Assembly: GCA_002189035.1 (NCBI GenBank)
Contig: NEEC01000011.1
Location: 620,001 to 684,000, forward strand
From: Utricularia gibba
Taxonomy: Eukaryota > Streptophyta > Magnoliopsida > Lamiales > Lentibulariaceae
Reading direction: 5' to 3'
Length of the DNA: 64,000 bases
Position numbers and translations under genes: made by a program
Notes under the pieces: model-generated
What the model was told of the DNA's origin: nothing
What the model saw: only the letters and a program-made list of their open reading frames with translations
The model's database searches: none
In this document: positions 43,831 through 56,255 of the stretch, piece after piece
Layout of the letters: every line of letters begins with the position of its first letter
How positions within the stretch are numbered: the first letter of the stretch is position 1

Positions 43831-46269
43831 GTGGTTAGATCTCAACCCGAGTTAAATCGATCTCCATGCCATGCGTCATCCCCTGGGTGCTTGTTTTTTT
43901 CCCACCCAATTTTGGGTACCTCAACCGACGTGTCGTTTCGAATTCCGAATACCTTCTCTATAAATATGCGCTTTTCCAACCATTTCCCCCCTTTGCTTCC
44001 TCCTTTCTTTCGCGAGACTTCAGTACCGTTCGTGCTCCATCGCATTCACCACCATAAAACCCATCGGAAACTGCAGGTTTTTCAGGTACTAGTCAGTTCT
44101 TCACCTTTTCCATTCGATTTCTTAGGGTTTTTCCGAACTCCCATTTTTCCTTCTGATTTCTTTCTTTATTCTGGGTTCTGCTTCGTTCCGCGGTTAGATC
44201 CTTCTTTCATCTTTCCGAAAACAGGTGGAAGGTCGAGTGAGTTAAATATCCCTTCTCTTCGCATTCGGTACTCGATTCCTGACGAGTACATAGTCTCTCA
44301 CGCTCAGGACACCGAGATCCCTTGGGGGTTGGGAGAAAGTCCTCTTCCCTCTTTCAGTCTGCCGATTCTCCTGGCCTATTTCGAAAGCGGTTAATGCTTC
44401 CCTCTCCATCCCCTTATAGTCCGCTTTCTTCACACTTTCGCAATCCCACTTTACTGCCTTGCCCCTAACTCCATCTTTTGTTTGACCACCTTTTTGTTCT
44501 ATTCGGCTGGCTTGGATCCAGCTATGACGTTGGTAGATTTCTTCCAACCATTCAAGATAGCCGTTTGCAAAGCAAAATCTCCGATGGCTGGCCGATCCCA
44601 CTTCCAGTTTCGGCGTTTTGAGGATAACCCCAATTTTATTGTGAAAGCCCCTGACACCCACCACAATTGGTGGTCTTCCTTTCTCGGAGGACTCCTTAAA
44701 AAGGTCGGGTATCATTGGTGGTTCTCGTGATCGCCATTGGCCCCATATCGTGTCTTCTTAGGATGGCGGTTTATAACTTCCTTCTCTTAATCCTCCTTCT
44801 CCGAGTTTTTCCTTGATATTGGCTACATCCCCGATTCTCCCGAATGCTCAACCAGCAGCTCCCAAGAAAAAGAAGAGGGTTAAGGTGCTTGCCCATAAAC
44901 CTTCTAAAAAGCTCCGAGGTAGCTAGGTTTTGCTTCCCGAATTATGACACTTGTATTGTGTTTCACCCTTTTCTTGATTTATGTATGCAGCTGAGAAGAT
45001 GGTGTATAGGAGTGCTCTAGAGGATTCGGTGATGGCATGCTTTTCTACCGAGATGCATAGGATGCAGGAATCGGACGCGGTCCCCCCTGTACAGGTTTAC
45101 TTGGTTTTTGTGATCCGTTGTTATGGATCTCCGATTCTAAACTTTTTAACTTTTCTTCTAGGCTGGTTCCCCTAAAGTTCAATCGGATTCTACTGATCAC
45201 TCTTCATAGGTGGATCAAGCAGTTGAAGTTTCCGGATTGGGGAGCTGACACCTCCTCCCTCCATCGGAAAGGGGAAAGGGAAACTCTTCGCTTCTCCCAA
45301 AGCTACTGAAATTCCGACTCTTGGCACGGGGCTCTTTTCAGCAGGTGCCTCTACGTCGGCCCCTCCGAACGGGATGCGAATGGATTCTCCTCCTCCAATG
45401 GAGATATGGAAAGATCCTGCCCTTCCCCCATCTTCGGTTCCTCCCGAGTTGCATAGAGCCCTGGAGGAGGCGACCTCGAGTCTTTCGGGGGTTCAGCCGG
45501 ATATTGTGCTTAAGGGGATCTAGTAGGTATTTTTCTTTTAGTTTCTCGGGATTGCATGCAATCAATCCTTTATGTGGTGACTTTTTTCCCAGGCTTTAAC
45601 CTTTGGTTGGGGATGGCAAAGGAGATCGGATCCTAATCACAGGAGGTTTCCCAGCTTCAAGCCCACACTGCGGCTCAAGATGCCAGAATAAAGTTGTTGG
45701 AAGAGGAAGGGAGTTCACTTAGGACTGTTCTCGGAAAGCGTACTCGGCGGGAGGAAGAGCTACAGAATGTGGTAGATGAAATGGGGAAGGCAATCGATGA
45801 TGCGAATTCCGAAAGGGAAAGCTTCAAGATGAGGTTCGGGGAGGTGGAAGCGGAGTTGAAGCACGTTAGGGACCATGTCTCGGCTTTGGAGGCCAAACTA
45901 CTCAATCATGTAGCGTCTTGGCGGGGACTTTTGGAGGATTTCGTCAACTCGGCCTGCTTCTCCGAGCTATTCAAAATATGCGCGGGGGACCTCATCGGCT
46001 TACTCTTGTACCGGCAGAGGCATCAATTTTGCCGGGAATTCAGGCTCTCGATCACTGATCCTCGCTTCGATAGGATCAACACCCTGACGAAGGACGAAAA
46101 CATGTTGGATGTTATCGTGGACGTGTTTAAAGCCCCAGAATTTGGGTTTGAAGCAGATTGGAAGTGCCTAATAGCACTTATTCACGCTAGGATCCAGCGA
46201 GAGAACGAGGCCAAGCTGAGAGCAAGGCTACAGAGACATGTTGGCCCCTCTACCGATCCCCTCCGATGA
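43831..46269 (+). pseudogene. Antisense gene of the Tat-like element ('putative gypsy type transposon' domain plus coiled coil)
   Basis: Gene-like region on the strand opposite to the element's pol, between integrase and 3' LTR. The first conserved part (44236-44730) reads RIRYSIPDEYIVSHAQDTEI, then PSFSLPILLAYFESG, a TAA (44392-44394), and in the same frame CFPLHPLIVRFLHTF, PLYCLAPNSI and FYSAGLDPAMTLVDFFQPF. This layout (Tyr-Arg-Ile-Pro start, then LPLHPF-like core, then LAPN) is that of the plant 'putative gypsy type transposon' domain. Intron-like joints follow: GAGGTAGCTAGG to TGTATGCAG (44920-44990), and a TTCCCAG acceptor at 45585. The last frame, 45694-46269, is a coiled coil (EEELQNVVDEMGKAIDDANS) then a globular end. 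Extra antisense ORFs are known in Tat-group elements; their function is unknown. Confidence 0.75.
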
Positions 46270-46845
46270 ACTTCGGTTTTTAAGAACTAGTACCTTTGCC
46301 CCCGCTTAGGGGTTTGAACAATTTCGAGTTCCCCCGGATTGGGGACTTTGTTTTATTGGTGTTGTTGGGGGCACTTCCGCCCTTCGCATTTGCCTTGATT
46401 TTCTTTTAACTTTCTTGATTCTAAATGTTGTATGTCTTTTGTCAACCGTTCGGCTAGGCTTTTCGGCTTTTATTTGTCTTAGTCTTTCCTTACGCGAGCT
46501 GAACCACTGCTGAGAAGCAGATCGAAACCCCTCATTGGTCGAAAAACTTCCCCAATCCGTGTGGGCCCTCTTCTAGCCAAAACCCTATTGTTTTAAAAAC
46601 ATAGGCGGATTTGCTTTGGGCACACTTGCCGTCTTGAGACTTGGCAGTAAGGTTTGTACTTAAGGGCTTTTTTGGGATTTACGCATACGGTTACGGAAAC
46701 CAGAGCCGGAATTGTACCAGAGCTTTTCCTTATCATTGGAGCCTAGGTTTAGGGGATCACATGTTTGGGGGGGAGCCTCAGGTTTGCTTGCTGTGCCCAT
46801 CGGGGGCTTAGATTTGGAGGGTTTGCCTGGGCTTACATGACTTGG

Positions 46846-48643
46846 CTAGGGCTTTGTTGTTGCATAGAACTTCCTTAGATGGGTTGCATTCCATGATGTG
46901 GGGAATTCCACGCCGTCTAATTGTTCTAGATAATAGGTTCCTCTCTCGATTACCCTAGAAATTCGATAAGGGCCTTCCCAATTGCGCTCTAGTTTTCCAA
47001 CATGTCTTTGCGGCTGGATGCTTAAGAGCACCAGGTCTCCTTCCGAGAATTCCCTTGGGGATGCGGATTTGTTATAACTTTTCTCCGATCTTCTCTGATA
47101 AGCACCTAGTCGGCTGTAAATACTGTCATTTTTCCTTCAACAATTCCAACTCTAATTTCCGCAGATCGGCATTTTCCTCTTCATTGTAGTGTTCTATAGC
47201 TCTTTAGTGTCAACTCAACCGGGCATACAGCTTCTGATCCATAAAACAACAAGAAAGAGGACTCTTCTATAGTGGTTTGAGGGGTGGTGCGATATGACCA
47301 TAACACTTCGTCCAACCGGTCTGCCCATGATTCAGGTTTGGTTTTCATACCTTGTGTGAGAGTTCGGTTTGTAACCTCTGTAAGGCCATTACTCTAAGGG
47401 TGGTAAACCGATGTAAAGTTGTGTTTAACCAAGTATTTGTCCAAAAACGTATCCATTTCCCCTCAGCGAACTGGGTACTGTTATCGGTTATGAGCTCCCG
47501 AGGTACTCTGAATCGGATGAAGATGTTTCTCCACAGAAACCGGATAACGGTTTCCTCTGATATTTTTTCCACATGATAACAAATTTCATGATAACGGATA
47601 ATGATGTTATCATTGGAGAAGTATTCAATCCCCATGATAACAAATTTCCTTAAGCCAGAGGTTTGGGGGAAAGGCCCCATGATGTCCACCCCCCAGCGAT
47701 CGAATGGGCTTGAGAGTGGTAGAGAGGTCAGGTTGTTTACTGATTTCCTTCGTATGCTCACATGATACTGGCATTCCATGCACTTCCTTACCACTTCAAT
47801 AATATCTTGCTTCATAGTTGGCCAATAGTATCCACTTCTCAATGCCTTTCTGCACAGTGGCCGTACCCCAACATGACTTCGCATTCTCCCTCATGCAAAT
47901 AAGTTATGAGGTCATGAGATTGCTCTTTTCCGATACACCTCAACAAGGGCCCATCAAAGGATTTTTGATAGAGAACTCCGGCTATTAATAAGTACCTTTG
48001 TGCCCTGGTCAATTAGACGAGTCATTTCGACCATAAAATTCGCAAGAGGTTGGGCTTTGATTGCCATTCTCATCCTAAATTCGATATCCATTATGCTCAA
48101 TTCGACCGCTCATTTGGAAACCCTTTTGAAAATTTCAGCTTGAGACAGAATGTTCTTTAACGGTTGATTGGTGAATACCACGATGTGCCGATTTTGGAAA
48201 TACGCTTTCAGCTTAGTGGCAGCCATTTTTAAAGCCAAGATGAACTTGTCGGTTATCGTATATCGGGTTTCTACTGGGAGGAGAACCTTACTCACATAAT
48301 ACACCCTCAGGTGCTTTTCCTTTGAAATGGTTGTCAAGACTGCACGAATCGCAACAGGCGATATTGATATGTAGAACTCCAAGGGTTCCTTGAGTTTTTC
48401 AAAAGTGACCCAACAATCCTCGTTCCATTCCATAGTGTTCCCCTTTCGAAGGGCCTTGAAGAAAGATGCCCATTTTTCTACTGACCGAGATATGAATCGG
48501 TTGAGAGTGGCCAGCTTACCTATGAGGCTTTGATATTCCTTAACTGTCCTCAGGGGCTGCATTTCACATATCGCCTTGATCCCCCTCTCTGATACGTAAT
48601 GACCAAGGAATTTTCCTCTCAATTCGGTTTCATCCTGCAGCAC
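46846..48643 (-). pseudogene. Tat-like pol: RT end, RNase H, integrase
   Basis: Minus strand. The frame 48643-48110 gives the RT connection and RNase H start (SERGIKAICEMQPLRTVKEY, LNRFISRSVEKWASFFKAL, VYYVSKVLLPVETRY, VVFTNQPLK). After a gap with stops, 47884-47345 gives the integrase: zinc region CRKALRSGYYWPTM with CMECQYH, then WGVDIMGPFPQTSG (first Asp) and RVPRELITDNSTQFAEGKW (second Asp), ending in a frameshift. The C-terminal part 47031-46846 has KLERNWEGPYRI and GTYYLEQLDG, the GPY/F-type module. The RT fingers and palm with the YxDD box are missing. Inactive. Confidence 0.88.
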
Positions 48644-48718
48644 CGAACGTCATGGGTAGGGTTATTTTCCCGACCGTCTGCACAGCTCATTGATCGAAAG
48701 CATATAACTCCATGCGGA

Positions 48719-49073
48719 TCAGACGGATACCTCCCTCCTTGGATGATGAAGTAACTCAGCCACCTCCTTCTTCATGATGTTGCATGAGGATCCCTGATCA
48801 ATGAGGATCCTTCTTACGTTGATGCTACTGCATATTCTCGCTACCACTAGAGGCTCAATGCGTGCAGCAGGACCAATAGGAACGTCTCCTTCGAAAAAAA
48901 ACAATTTCTTCTTTTTCCGTCACGCGTCCTTTCGGCTAGCCCTCGTCCTCCTGGCTCCTTCGTTCGCCAAATGTCCGGCCTCCTTTCTGCCAGCCCATGT
49001 GAAATCAAGCTATCTGGGAGGGAATTTTGGATACCAGCCTCCTTCGTTTCGTGTCGCACCGTTTGTCCCGCCA
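48719..49073 (-). pseudogene. Tat-like gag end and protease
   Basis: Frames 49073-48847 and 48904-48719 overlap in different phases. The second reads EPLVVARICSSINVRRILID, QGSSCNIM, the aspartic protease region of the Tat group (active site DQGSS here; related elements usually have DNGSS or DTGSS). The first gives a basic Arg-rich stretch like the gag end. It stops at 49074, where the Athila-like LTR begins. Confidence 0.75.
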
Positions 49074-50423
49074 TGATGACAGACATTTTCTCTGAATTTT
49101 ATAATTCAAAATAGGTATATTTTATTGTGGTTTAGGTTAGATAAATGTGATTTTTCATGTTTATGTGTGTTTATGTTAATTTTGTGTTTTTATGTCGAAA
49201 AGTGGACTAAATGCGTTGATTTACTCCACCACCTTTGTTACTAATGTTCGACTAAGTTAAGCAGGGAGATCAGCAGCAAAATCAGACTTATAAACATGTG
49301 GAACAAGTGGAAAAGGGTGCAATATCCAAAGAGAGACAAAGAGCACACTTCTGCCGCCACCTGCAGTCTCCAAGTTCAGGCCGGGAACAATGCTAGGGTT
49401 AGAAACAGTGCAATAGAGTGAAGGAGGAGAGATATTTTTCGAAAGGAGAAAACGTGTGAAGAATAGAGACGACCACAGAACGCACACAATACCAACGAGA
49501 AGAGGAGAAGGAGGGCTACATCGTCAAGAGCAGCACCAGAGCCCAGTCCAATGCTACTGTTCCGGGCCGTGGATAGTAGCAACCAGGCGACACAACAATC
49601 GTTATTTCCTTTCCATTTACAGAACGTTTTGAGTTTCTGTATCTGACTTGTTTTCAATGCTTCTGTTATTTTGAACATATTATCTAAATGGAATGATGTC
49701 TTATTTTCCAAGCATGAGTAACTAAATCCTTAAGGATGCCTTAAGGTGAAGTATGGTTGTGTGGGCTTAGGGTTAATAATGAAATTTATGTTTTTTTTTT
49801 AGTTCTTGTTTCTATCATTCCATGGGTAGACATAAGGAAGGGAACAAGTAGCTTCACAACTAAGATACTTGGATTAGAGGTAGACTAACAAATCAAGACA
49901 GGAGCAGTAGGTGTTTGTCCGGGGTAGAACCAGTAGAACAGGGTAGACCTAGTTCTATATGCTTTGCATGCGGGTAGACCTAATTGCAATGTTGATTATC
50001 ATATTGGGGACTAGCTTAGCCAAAAATATTATGAATGACTTGGGTAGACTTAGGTTTTTCGAAGTTGTGAGCATAGAAACATGGTAAATTAAATTAGGCA
50101 TCTTAGCAGCACACCACCTGCAAACGCTTAAGGCATCTTCGCATTAGTCTATGCTAAAACCAGTAATTGTTACTTTCAATGTTGAGACCTGATTTTTTTT
50201 ACTGAACTTGCTTACCTCTGTTAGTTTGAGCTTAGATTAAGACCACTCTTATTCAGAATTTTGCATCTGTTAAAACACTTAGCAAGGACAAGCTCCTCGT
50301 GATTGACCTCGAAATCTACTATAGAAGTTTTCAAAATTTTTATTTTGTGTAGATTAGGGCTTATAAATTTATTTGATATGAATTTCTATTTTTGCAATGA
50401 CCTTAAGAAATTTTTGTTTATCA
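49074..50423 (+). repeat. 5' LTR of the Athila-like element
   Basis: 1,350 bp, starts TGATGACAGACATTTTC and ends TTTTTGTTTATCA. It shares long stretches with 10318-11728 and 27150-27820 (both reversed) and its end with 5806-6996. A pyrimidine-rich part with short frames at 49257-49711 is non-coding LTR sequence. Confidence 0.9.
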
Positions 50424-50426
50424 AAT

Positions 50427-50442
50427 TGGCGCCATTGCCGGG
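50427..50442 (+). promoter_or_regulatory. Primer binding site of the Athila-like element
   Basis: TGGCGCCATTGCCGGG, three bases behind the 5' LTR. This is the typical Athila-group primer site, thought to pair with a tRNA-Asp 3' end. One mismatch to the common form (GCCGTTGCC) is visible. Confidence 0.85.
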
Positions 50443-50559
50443 TAGCAGTGCTTAATTGTTTTGTGTTTTTAGTTGATGCATTTTTGTTCTTCTAGTGCAG
50501 GTAATCTCACTTTCTTCCCGGAAATTGAGAGATCTATCAGCAAGAACAAGGTCAGAGAT

Positions 50560-51950
50560 AAGGAAGAGAGCAGATTGAGGTAGCTCCGACCCGAGACTAA
50601 CAGCAATTTCAGAATGGCAGAACTAGAGATGACCTTAAACGAATTAGATGCTGCTGATCACACTTACAGGAGTCTGTGCATCAGATTTCCAGATGATGGA
50701 GCAAACGAGCTGAAACCGGCGATGATCGATTTTTTGCGCAATTTCTATGGAAAAATTGGAGAAAACCCCTATGAGCATCGAGACAATGAAACACCGGTAT
50801 GAACATCACTTAAGGGAGCTGGAATGACTGAAGATTCAATTTGTTTGTGAGCCTTCCAGTTTACTTTCAAAGGAGGAGCCAAAACATGGTTCAACTCACT
50901 AAGACCTGGAAGGATAATCGATTGGGCTAGAATGAAGAAGGTGTTTTTGAGCAAATATTTTCCAGCTTCCAAGGCTAAAGGGATAAGAAAAGAGATTAGT
51001 GATGTTGAACAAATGAGTGGAGAATCACTGCACGAATATTGGGAGAGATTTAATCATAGTTTTCATACCAATGCCTTGGTCAAATACTTCTATGATGGAT
51101 TGTTCTACACTGACTGAGCCATGGTAGGATTGGCGGCGGGAGGATTTTTAAGGAAAAAGACACCAAACCTCAAACAAGAGAATGTATGAAGTGGAGAGCA
51201 AGCTCAGGCTAAGAACATGCCATTCGGGAACTATCACAGAAGAGGGCATGTTGGGGACAAGTGCCTAGATTTATTTCAAGAGGAGAATGTCAAAGATATG
51301 TGATATTTGGAGCCTCAGAAGAGGAAGAAATATGATCCATATTCAAATACTTACAACCAAGGTTGGAGTGATCATCCAGTTTTCGTTGGAGCAACAATGA
51401 AAATTTTTACAAAGGGGAGAGCTCAACCATGGGGCAGCAAAATGTTCAGGAGCAAAGATCGTATCAAGTGCCTCCATTTCGAAAGCAAAATCAACAGAAC
51501 CAGCAGCCATTCCAAGCCTCAAATCAAGGCAATGCTGGAGGGAATTTTGGAAATTCATTGGAAGAAATGTTGAAGACATTCATGGTGCAATCAATCAAGA
51601 ATCAAGCTGAAAACCAACAAGCAATATGGAATTTGGAGGTTCAAGTAAGTCAATTGGCAGCAGAGCTTGGAGACCTGAAACAAAAAGGTAGCTTTCCATC
51701 TCAACCCAAGCCAAATCCAAATTCCAATGCAGGGTCGAACATCAGCGCCATGACACTTAGAAGTGGAAAAGAGAAACCTGGACGAGAATTAGTCCAAACT
51801 GAGACTAAGGAGAACGAAACATAAGAGTACGAAGTTGTTGTGCAAAGTGAAGATGGAATTAAAGTACTTCCAAAACCTATCACAGTGAAGGTGACCCAGC
51901 CTCCTTTTCCAGGAAGACTGAAGTTAAAGGAAGAGCAAACTGAGAGGGAA
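50560..51950 (+). pseudogene. Athila-like gag
   Basis: Gag of the Athila group in several frames. The frame 50614-50802 has ELKPAMIDFLRNFYGKIGEN and PYEH. Then in another phase ARMKKVFLSKYFPASKAKGI with SGESLHEYWERFNH (50932-51117), KYFYDGLFYTD and, after a stop, VGLAAGGFL. The frame 51429-51824 is the Gln/Asn-rich part ending NISAMTLRSGKE, the typical junction to protease. At least three stops or frameshifts. Confidence 0.85.
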
Positions 51951-52043
51951 AAAATGTTGAAAGTATAGGGGAACACTCAATTGAATTTAACTCTTTTGGA
52001 GTATATTGATCTTGTACCAAAGAGTGTGAAATATTTGAAGTAG

Positions 52044-53123
52044 TTGTGTATGTCTAAACCAAAGCTAAAAGAGAAGGGGAAGTTGAAATTGAGTGAAAGC
52101 TGCTCAACACTTTTAACATGGAAGTTACCCGAGAAACGTAAGGATCTGGGTACATTTTTTATCCCATGTAAAATAGGAGATTTGTGCATCACGAGAGCTA
52201 TAGCAGACCTGGGAGCTTCTATAAATGTCATGTCGAATTCTGTTTATGAGGCACTTAGGTTGGGACCTCTGCAAGTGTCAGATGTACAAATTGAGCCAGC
52301 AGACAGGAGAGTGATCTCTCCCAAAGGCTTTGTTGAGGATGTTTTGGTGAAAATTGAGCATCTTGTATTCCCAGCTGATTTTTATGTGGTAAACATGCCC
52401 ACTAGAGGATCAAAGGACACAAGAATTATCTTGGGGAGACCATTCTTGAGCACTTCTAATGTTATTATCAACGTGAAAATGGGAACCATTGAGCTTTCTT
52501 TTGATGAAGACAAAATCACACAAGACATGAAGGATGTCAAGAATTATCCCAGTTATTTTGAGAGCATTTGTGTTGTGGATGTCATGCATGGACTCATTGA
52601 GGAGCATTTGAAGAAAGAAATTCAAGAAAAAGAAGAGGCTCATGAAGAATATTTATTTGCGAAATTGGAAGTTGAAGAAAAATTCGAGCAATTAAATATG
52701 GCGCAAGCCAAGACTCAGGAAGAGAGGTTAGCTGAATTGAAACCATTGCCTAACTTTTTAAAATATGTTTTCCTTGACGCAGAGTTCAGGAACCCGGTCA
52801 TCATCTCCACTGGTTTGAGCTCAGACCAAGAGTCACAACTGCTCGAGGTGCTGAAAAGAAACAAGAAGACGATAGGTTGGACGCTTGATGACATTGAGGG
52901 GATCTGCCCATCCATATGCCTGCAAAGAATTTTCCTAGAGAATGGTGCAAAATTAGTTCGTCAACCTCAGAGATGCCTCAACCCAAACATGATGGAGGCG
53001 GTAAGAAAAGAAATTGTCAAACTTCATGATGCAGAGATTATTTACTCTATCACAGATAGTGAATGGGTGAGCCCCCATTCAGGTTGTGCCCAAGAAGATA
53101 GGGATGACTGTGGTGGAAAATGA
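52044..53123 (+). CDS. Athila-like protease and start of RT
   Basis: Open frame of 359 codons, the longest in this element. The aspartic protease has FFIPCKIGDLCITRAIADLG (active site ADLGASINVM), ISPKGFVEDVLVKIE, RGSKDTRIILGRPFLSTSNV. A Glu/Lys-rich linker follows (residues about 180-220), then LKYVFLDAEFRNPVIISTGL and the RT N-terminus WTLDDIEGICPSICLQRI, ending where a frameshift separates it from VVPKKIGMTVV-like sequence (53085). In the family this is part of the long gag-pol polyprotein. Alignable throughout to the remnant at 29148-29717. Confidence 0.85.
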   Translation: MCMSKPKLKEKGKLKLSESCSTLLTWKLPEKRKDLGTFFIPCKIGDLCITRAIADLGASINVMSNSVYEALRLGPLQVSDVQIEPADRRVISPKGFVEDVLVKIEHLVFPADFYVVNMPTRGSKDTRIILGRPFLSTSNVIINVKMGTIELSFDEDKITQDMKDVKNYPSYFESICVVDVMHGLIEEHLKKEIQEKEEAHEEYLFAKLEVEEKFEQLNMAQAKTQEERLAELKPLPNFLKYVFLDAEFRNPVIISTGLSSDQESQLLEVLKRNKKTIGWTLDDIEGICPSICLQRIFLENGAKLVRQPQRCLNPNMMEAVRKEIVKLHDAEIIYSITDSEWVSPHSGCAQEDRDDCGGK

Positions 53124-56100
53124 GAAAGGTGAGCTTGTTCCACAAAGGGTGCAAACTGGATGGCGGGATTGCATAGATTAACAAAAATTGAATGAAGTGA
53201 CAAAGAAATACTATTATCCATTGCCTTTTATTGACCAGATGTTGGAAAAATTGGCTGGAAAATCATTTTATTGTTTTTTGGATGGATATTCATGATATAA
53301 TCAGGTTTCTATTTCAAGGCAGGACCAAGACAAGACAACCTTCACATGCCCATTCGAAACTTATGCTTATAGGAGGATGCCTTTTGGACTGTGTAACGCT
53401 CCAGCCACATTTCTGAAGTGTATGACCAGTATTTTCTCTAATTTTGGTGATGATTTTATTCAAATATTTACGGAAGATTTTACGGTATATGGAGAAAATT
53501 TTGAGTCGTGTTTAGACCATTTAGATCAGGTTTTGAAGAAATGTGTGGAAAAGAACTTAATTTTAAATGCTTAAAAATTTCATTTAATGGTGGTGATCAT
53601 CGAATTCTTTTAGGACATGTGATTTCTAAAAAGGGGATTGAGGTGGATAAGGAGATTTTTTCTTATCCTAATGATGTGAAAGGTTGTTGCGTGTCATTTC
53701 CTCAACAAATTTTAAATATTTAAAATGCAAAATACAAAAAGTGTAGTACAAGTATCGATCTCAAGGAGTATTTTTTCGTTAAAAGTGTTTGTAAGAAACT
53801 TTCACAAAATCTCACGGTTTTGCAAAAGGGGGTTTTTCAGATGCAGAAATAAAAGATTCAACCAAAGTGTTGGGCCTTAACTACGGGACACAGTTCCTGG
53901 GAATGAGATTCCGTGTCCTTCCTTCATCCATCCTTGCCTTGGTTTTCACTGATTTCTTCCGAATAGCTGGTTATAGGAGCAATGAATAGCCTACTCTCCC
54001 TTACGCTCTGGTTGACAAGGAGGCACGGGAATAGCCTCATGTGATTCTCCCTTGGACGATTAGGAAGTCAAGAGGATTGCCTTCAAAACTAAATTGCGCG
54101 TGTGTGCCTAGCTGTTGCCAATGGCCAGTCCGAGGTCACAACCTTTCCTCATGTGATAGTCTCTTGACATGTCTCGGTCAAAGAGCAAAAAAAAAGACAA
54201 AAAATATATACAAAATAAGAAAATGAGAATTTTCTAAGGAAATACAATTACTTATCAGTATAATTCCTAATTGGATGACTTAATACTAGATTAATACATA
54301 ATAATACCTAATAATAAACTAGAAAATGACACTTAACAAAGATATTAGATCTTTTTTAGGACATATTGGTTTTATAGGAGGTTTATTAAAAATTTTTTGA
54401 AAATTGCCTTGCCTCTTAGTAAGTTGTTGCATAATGATGTTGCCTTTGATTTTGATGATTCATTTAAGCAAGCTTTCAATTCTTTGAAAAAGCCTATTAC
54501 TACTACACCTGTGATGCAACCACTCGATTGGAGGTATGATTTTGATATCATGTGTGATGCAATTAATCATGTTATGGGTGTTGTTTTAGGACAGAAAAAT
54601 TGAAGGAAAGCACCATGTTATCTCTTATGCTTCAAAAACCTTGGATGAGGCCAAGAAAAATTATACCATCATTGAAAGGAATTTCTTGCTGTTATTTTTT
54701 CCTTGGAAAAATTTTGTTCTTATCTTTTAGGTAGCAAAGTGGTGGTATACATTGATCATTTGGCGGGGAAGCACTTGATGGAGAAGGACTCCAAACAAAG
54801 ACTTATTAGATGGGTCCTTCTCATCCAAGAGTTTGATGTTAAGATAAAGGATAGGCCTAGGAGGGAGAACCTTGTGGCTGATCATCTCAGCAGGATTGAA
54901 GGAAGTGAAGGAGATGGAATCATCACTAAAACGTTTCCAGATGAACAGTTAATCTTAGTTCAAACTACTATACGTGAACCGTGGTTTGCTGATCTTGCAA
55001 ACTTTGTTTCAACAGGAGTGATGCCACTTGGAATGGACTTTCATGCGAGGAACAAGCTGAAAAGTGATGCCAAATACTACATATGGGATGATCCATATTT
55101 ATGGAAGCCATGCAATGATGGCGTCATTCGAAGGTGTGTTTATGAAATAGAAATTCCAAAAATAATTGATTCTTGTCATGCAGGACCTTTTGGTGGCCAT
55201 CATGGACCAAACCAAACAACTAGGAAAATTCTAGATTGTGGATTTTATTGGCCTCATATTTTTCAGAGATTGTTACGCTTATTGCAAAGATAGTGAACCA
55301 TGCCAAAAGGTAGGAAATTTATCAAATAGAAATGAAATACCTCAGCAACGAATCTTGACATGTGAATTATTTGATGTATGAGGTATAGATTTTATTGGAC
55401 CCTTTCCTACTTCAGCAGGTTACAATTACAATTTGGTTGCGGTTGATTATGTTTCCAAGTGGATTGAGGCAATCCCTACACGGACCGATGATGCAAAGAC
55501 TGTGATTAATTTCTTGCGCAACAATATCTTCACAATATATGGAACTCCCAAGGCCCTGATCAGTGATAGGGGAACGCATTTTTACAATTAGGCCTTAAGG
55601 AGTGTTTGAAGCATTTCAATGTTTGGTACAAGCATTCTACAGCGTACCATCCACAAACCAATGGACAAACTGAAGTCTCCAACATGGAAATCAAACAAAT
55701 TGTGAACCCAAGCAGGAAGGACTGGAGAATGAGGTTAAAGGATGCACTTTGGGCTATCCAAATAGCATACAAGGCTCGCATTGGAACCTCACCATTTTGA
55801 TCGATTTGTATATGGGAAGCCTTGTAGACTACCAGCAGCTCTTGAGCACAAGGCCTGGTAGGCAATGACGAAGTTGAACTTGGACAGGAACCTTAGTATA
55901 AGTCACATGAAGCTCCAACTTTCAAAACTGGAGAAGTTGAGAAATGATGCGTATGAGAGCTCAAAACTATTCAAGGCTCGGACTAAGAGTTATTATGACG
56001 CGCATATCTCTAGGAGAAATGTTGAGATTGGTCAAAAAGTCTTATTATTCCAATCCAGGTTGAAATTGCATCTTGGGAAGTTGAAATCAAGATAGATAGG

Positions 56101-56215
56101 GCCTTTTATTGTGAAGGAAATTTTTCCAAATGGTGCAGTGGAGATATTTGATGGAGATTCAAACAAAGGATTTTGGGTAAATGATGCAAAATCCCTGGTG
56201 CTTAAAACGAATTGA
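53085..56215 (+). pseudogene. Athila-like RT, RNase H and integrase
   Basis: RT runs in pieces: LPFIDQMLEKLAGKSFYCFL (53220-53280), FETYAYRRMPFGLCNAPATF (53350-53410), then IFTEDFTVYG where the family has the catalytic FxDDFS box: one Asp is replaced (TED). The reading is broken at 53684-54339 by a solo LTR and resumes with DIRSF, FLGHIGFIGG and IALPLSKLLHNDVAFDFDDS (54397). RNase [19 protein letters not shown] to [14 protein letters not shown] (54703-54900). Integrase: [17 protein letters not shown] (zinc region, 55185), GIDFIGPFPTSAGYNYN (first Asp, 55380), LISDRGTHFYN (second Asp, 55555), YHPQTNGQTEVSNMEIK (Glu, 55660), GQKVLLFQSRLKLH near 56040. Many stops. Confidence 0.88.
53685..54338. 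mobile_element. Solo LTR inserted in the Athila-like RT region
   Basis: 654 bp, starting TGTTGCGTGTCATTTCC and ending AAATGACACTTAACA, so the ends are TG...CA and also form an inverted repeat of about 16 bp. Left flank AAGGT (53680-53684), right flank AAGAT (54339-54343): a 5-bp target duplication with one change. The pol frame is continuous across it when the insert is ignored. Internal sequence has the look of non-coding LTR DNA (GTATCGATCTCAAGGAGT near the start). Not related in sequence to the Athila-like LTRs around it. Confidence 0.82.
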
Positions 56216-56255
56216 AGGAGCAATTTCTTTGATCCTCATTTAAACCGTTTCCTCT

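Noticed and set aside
49257-49711. Minus-strand frames in the 49-kb LTR
   Set aside because: They lie within the non-coding 5' LTR and have no family features.
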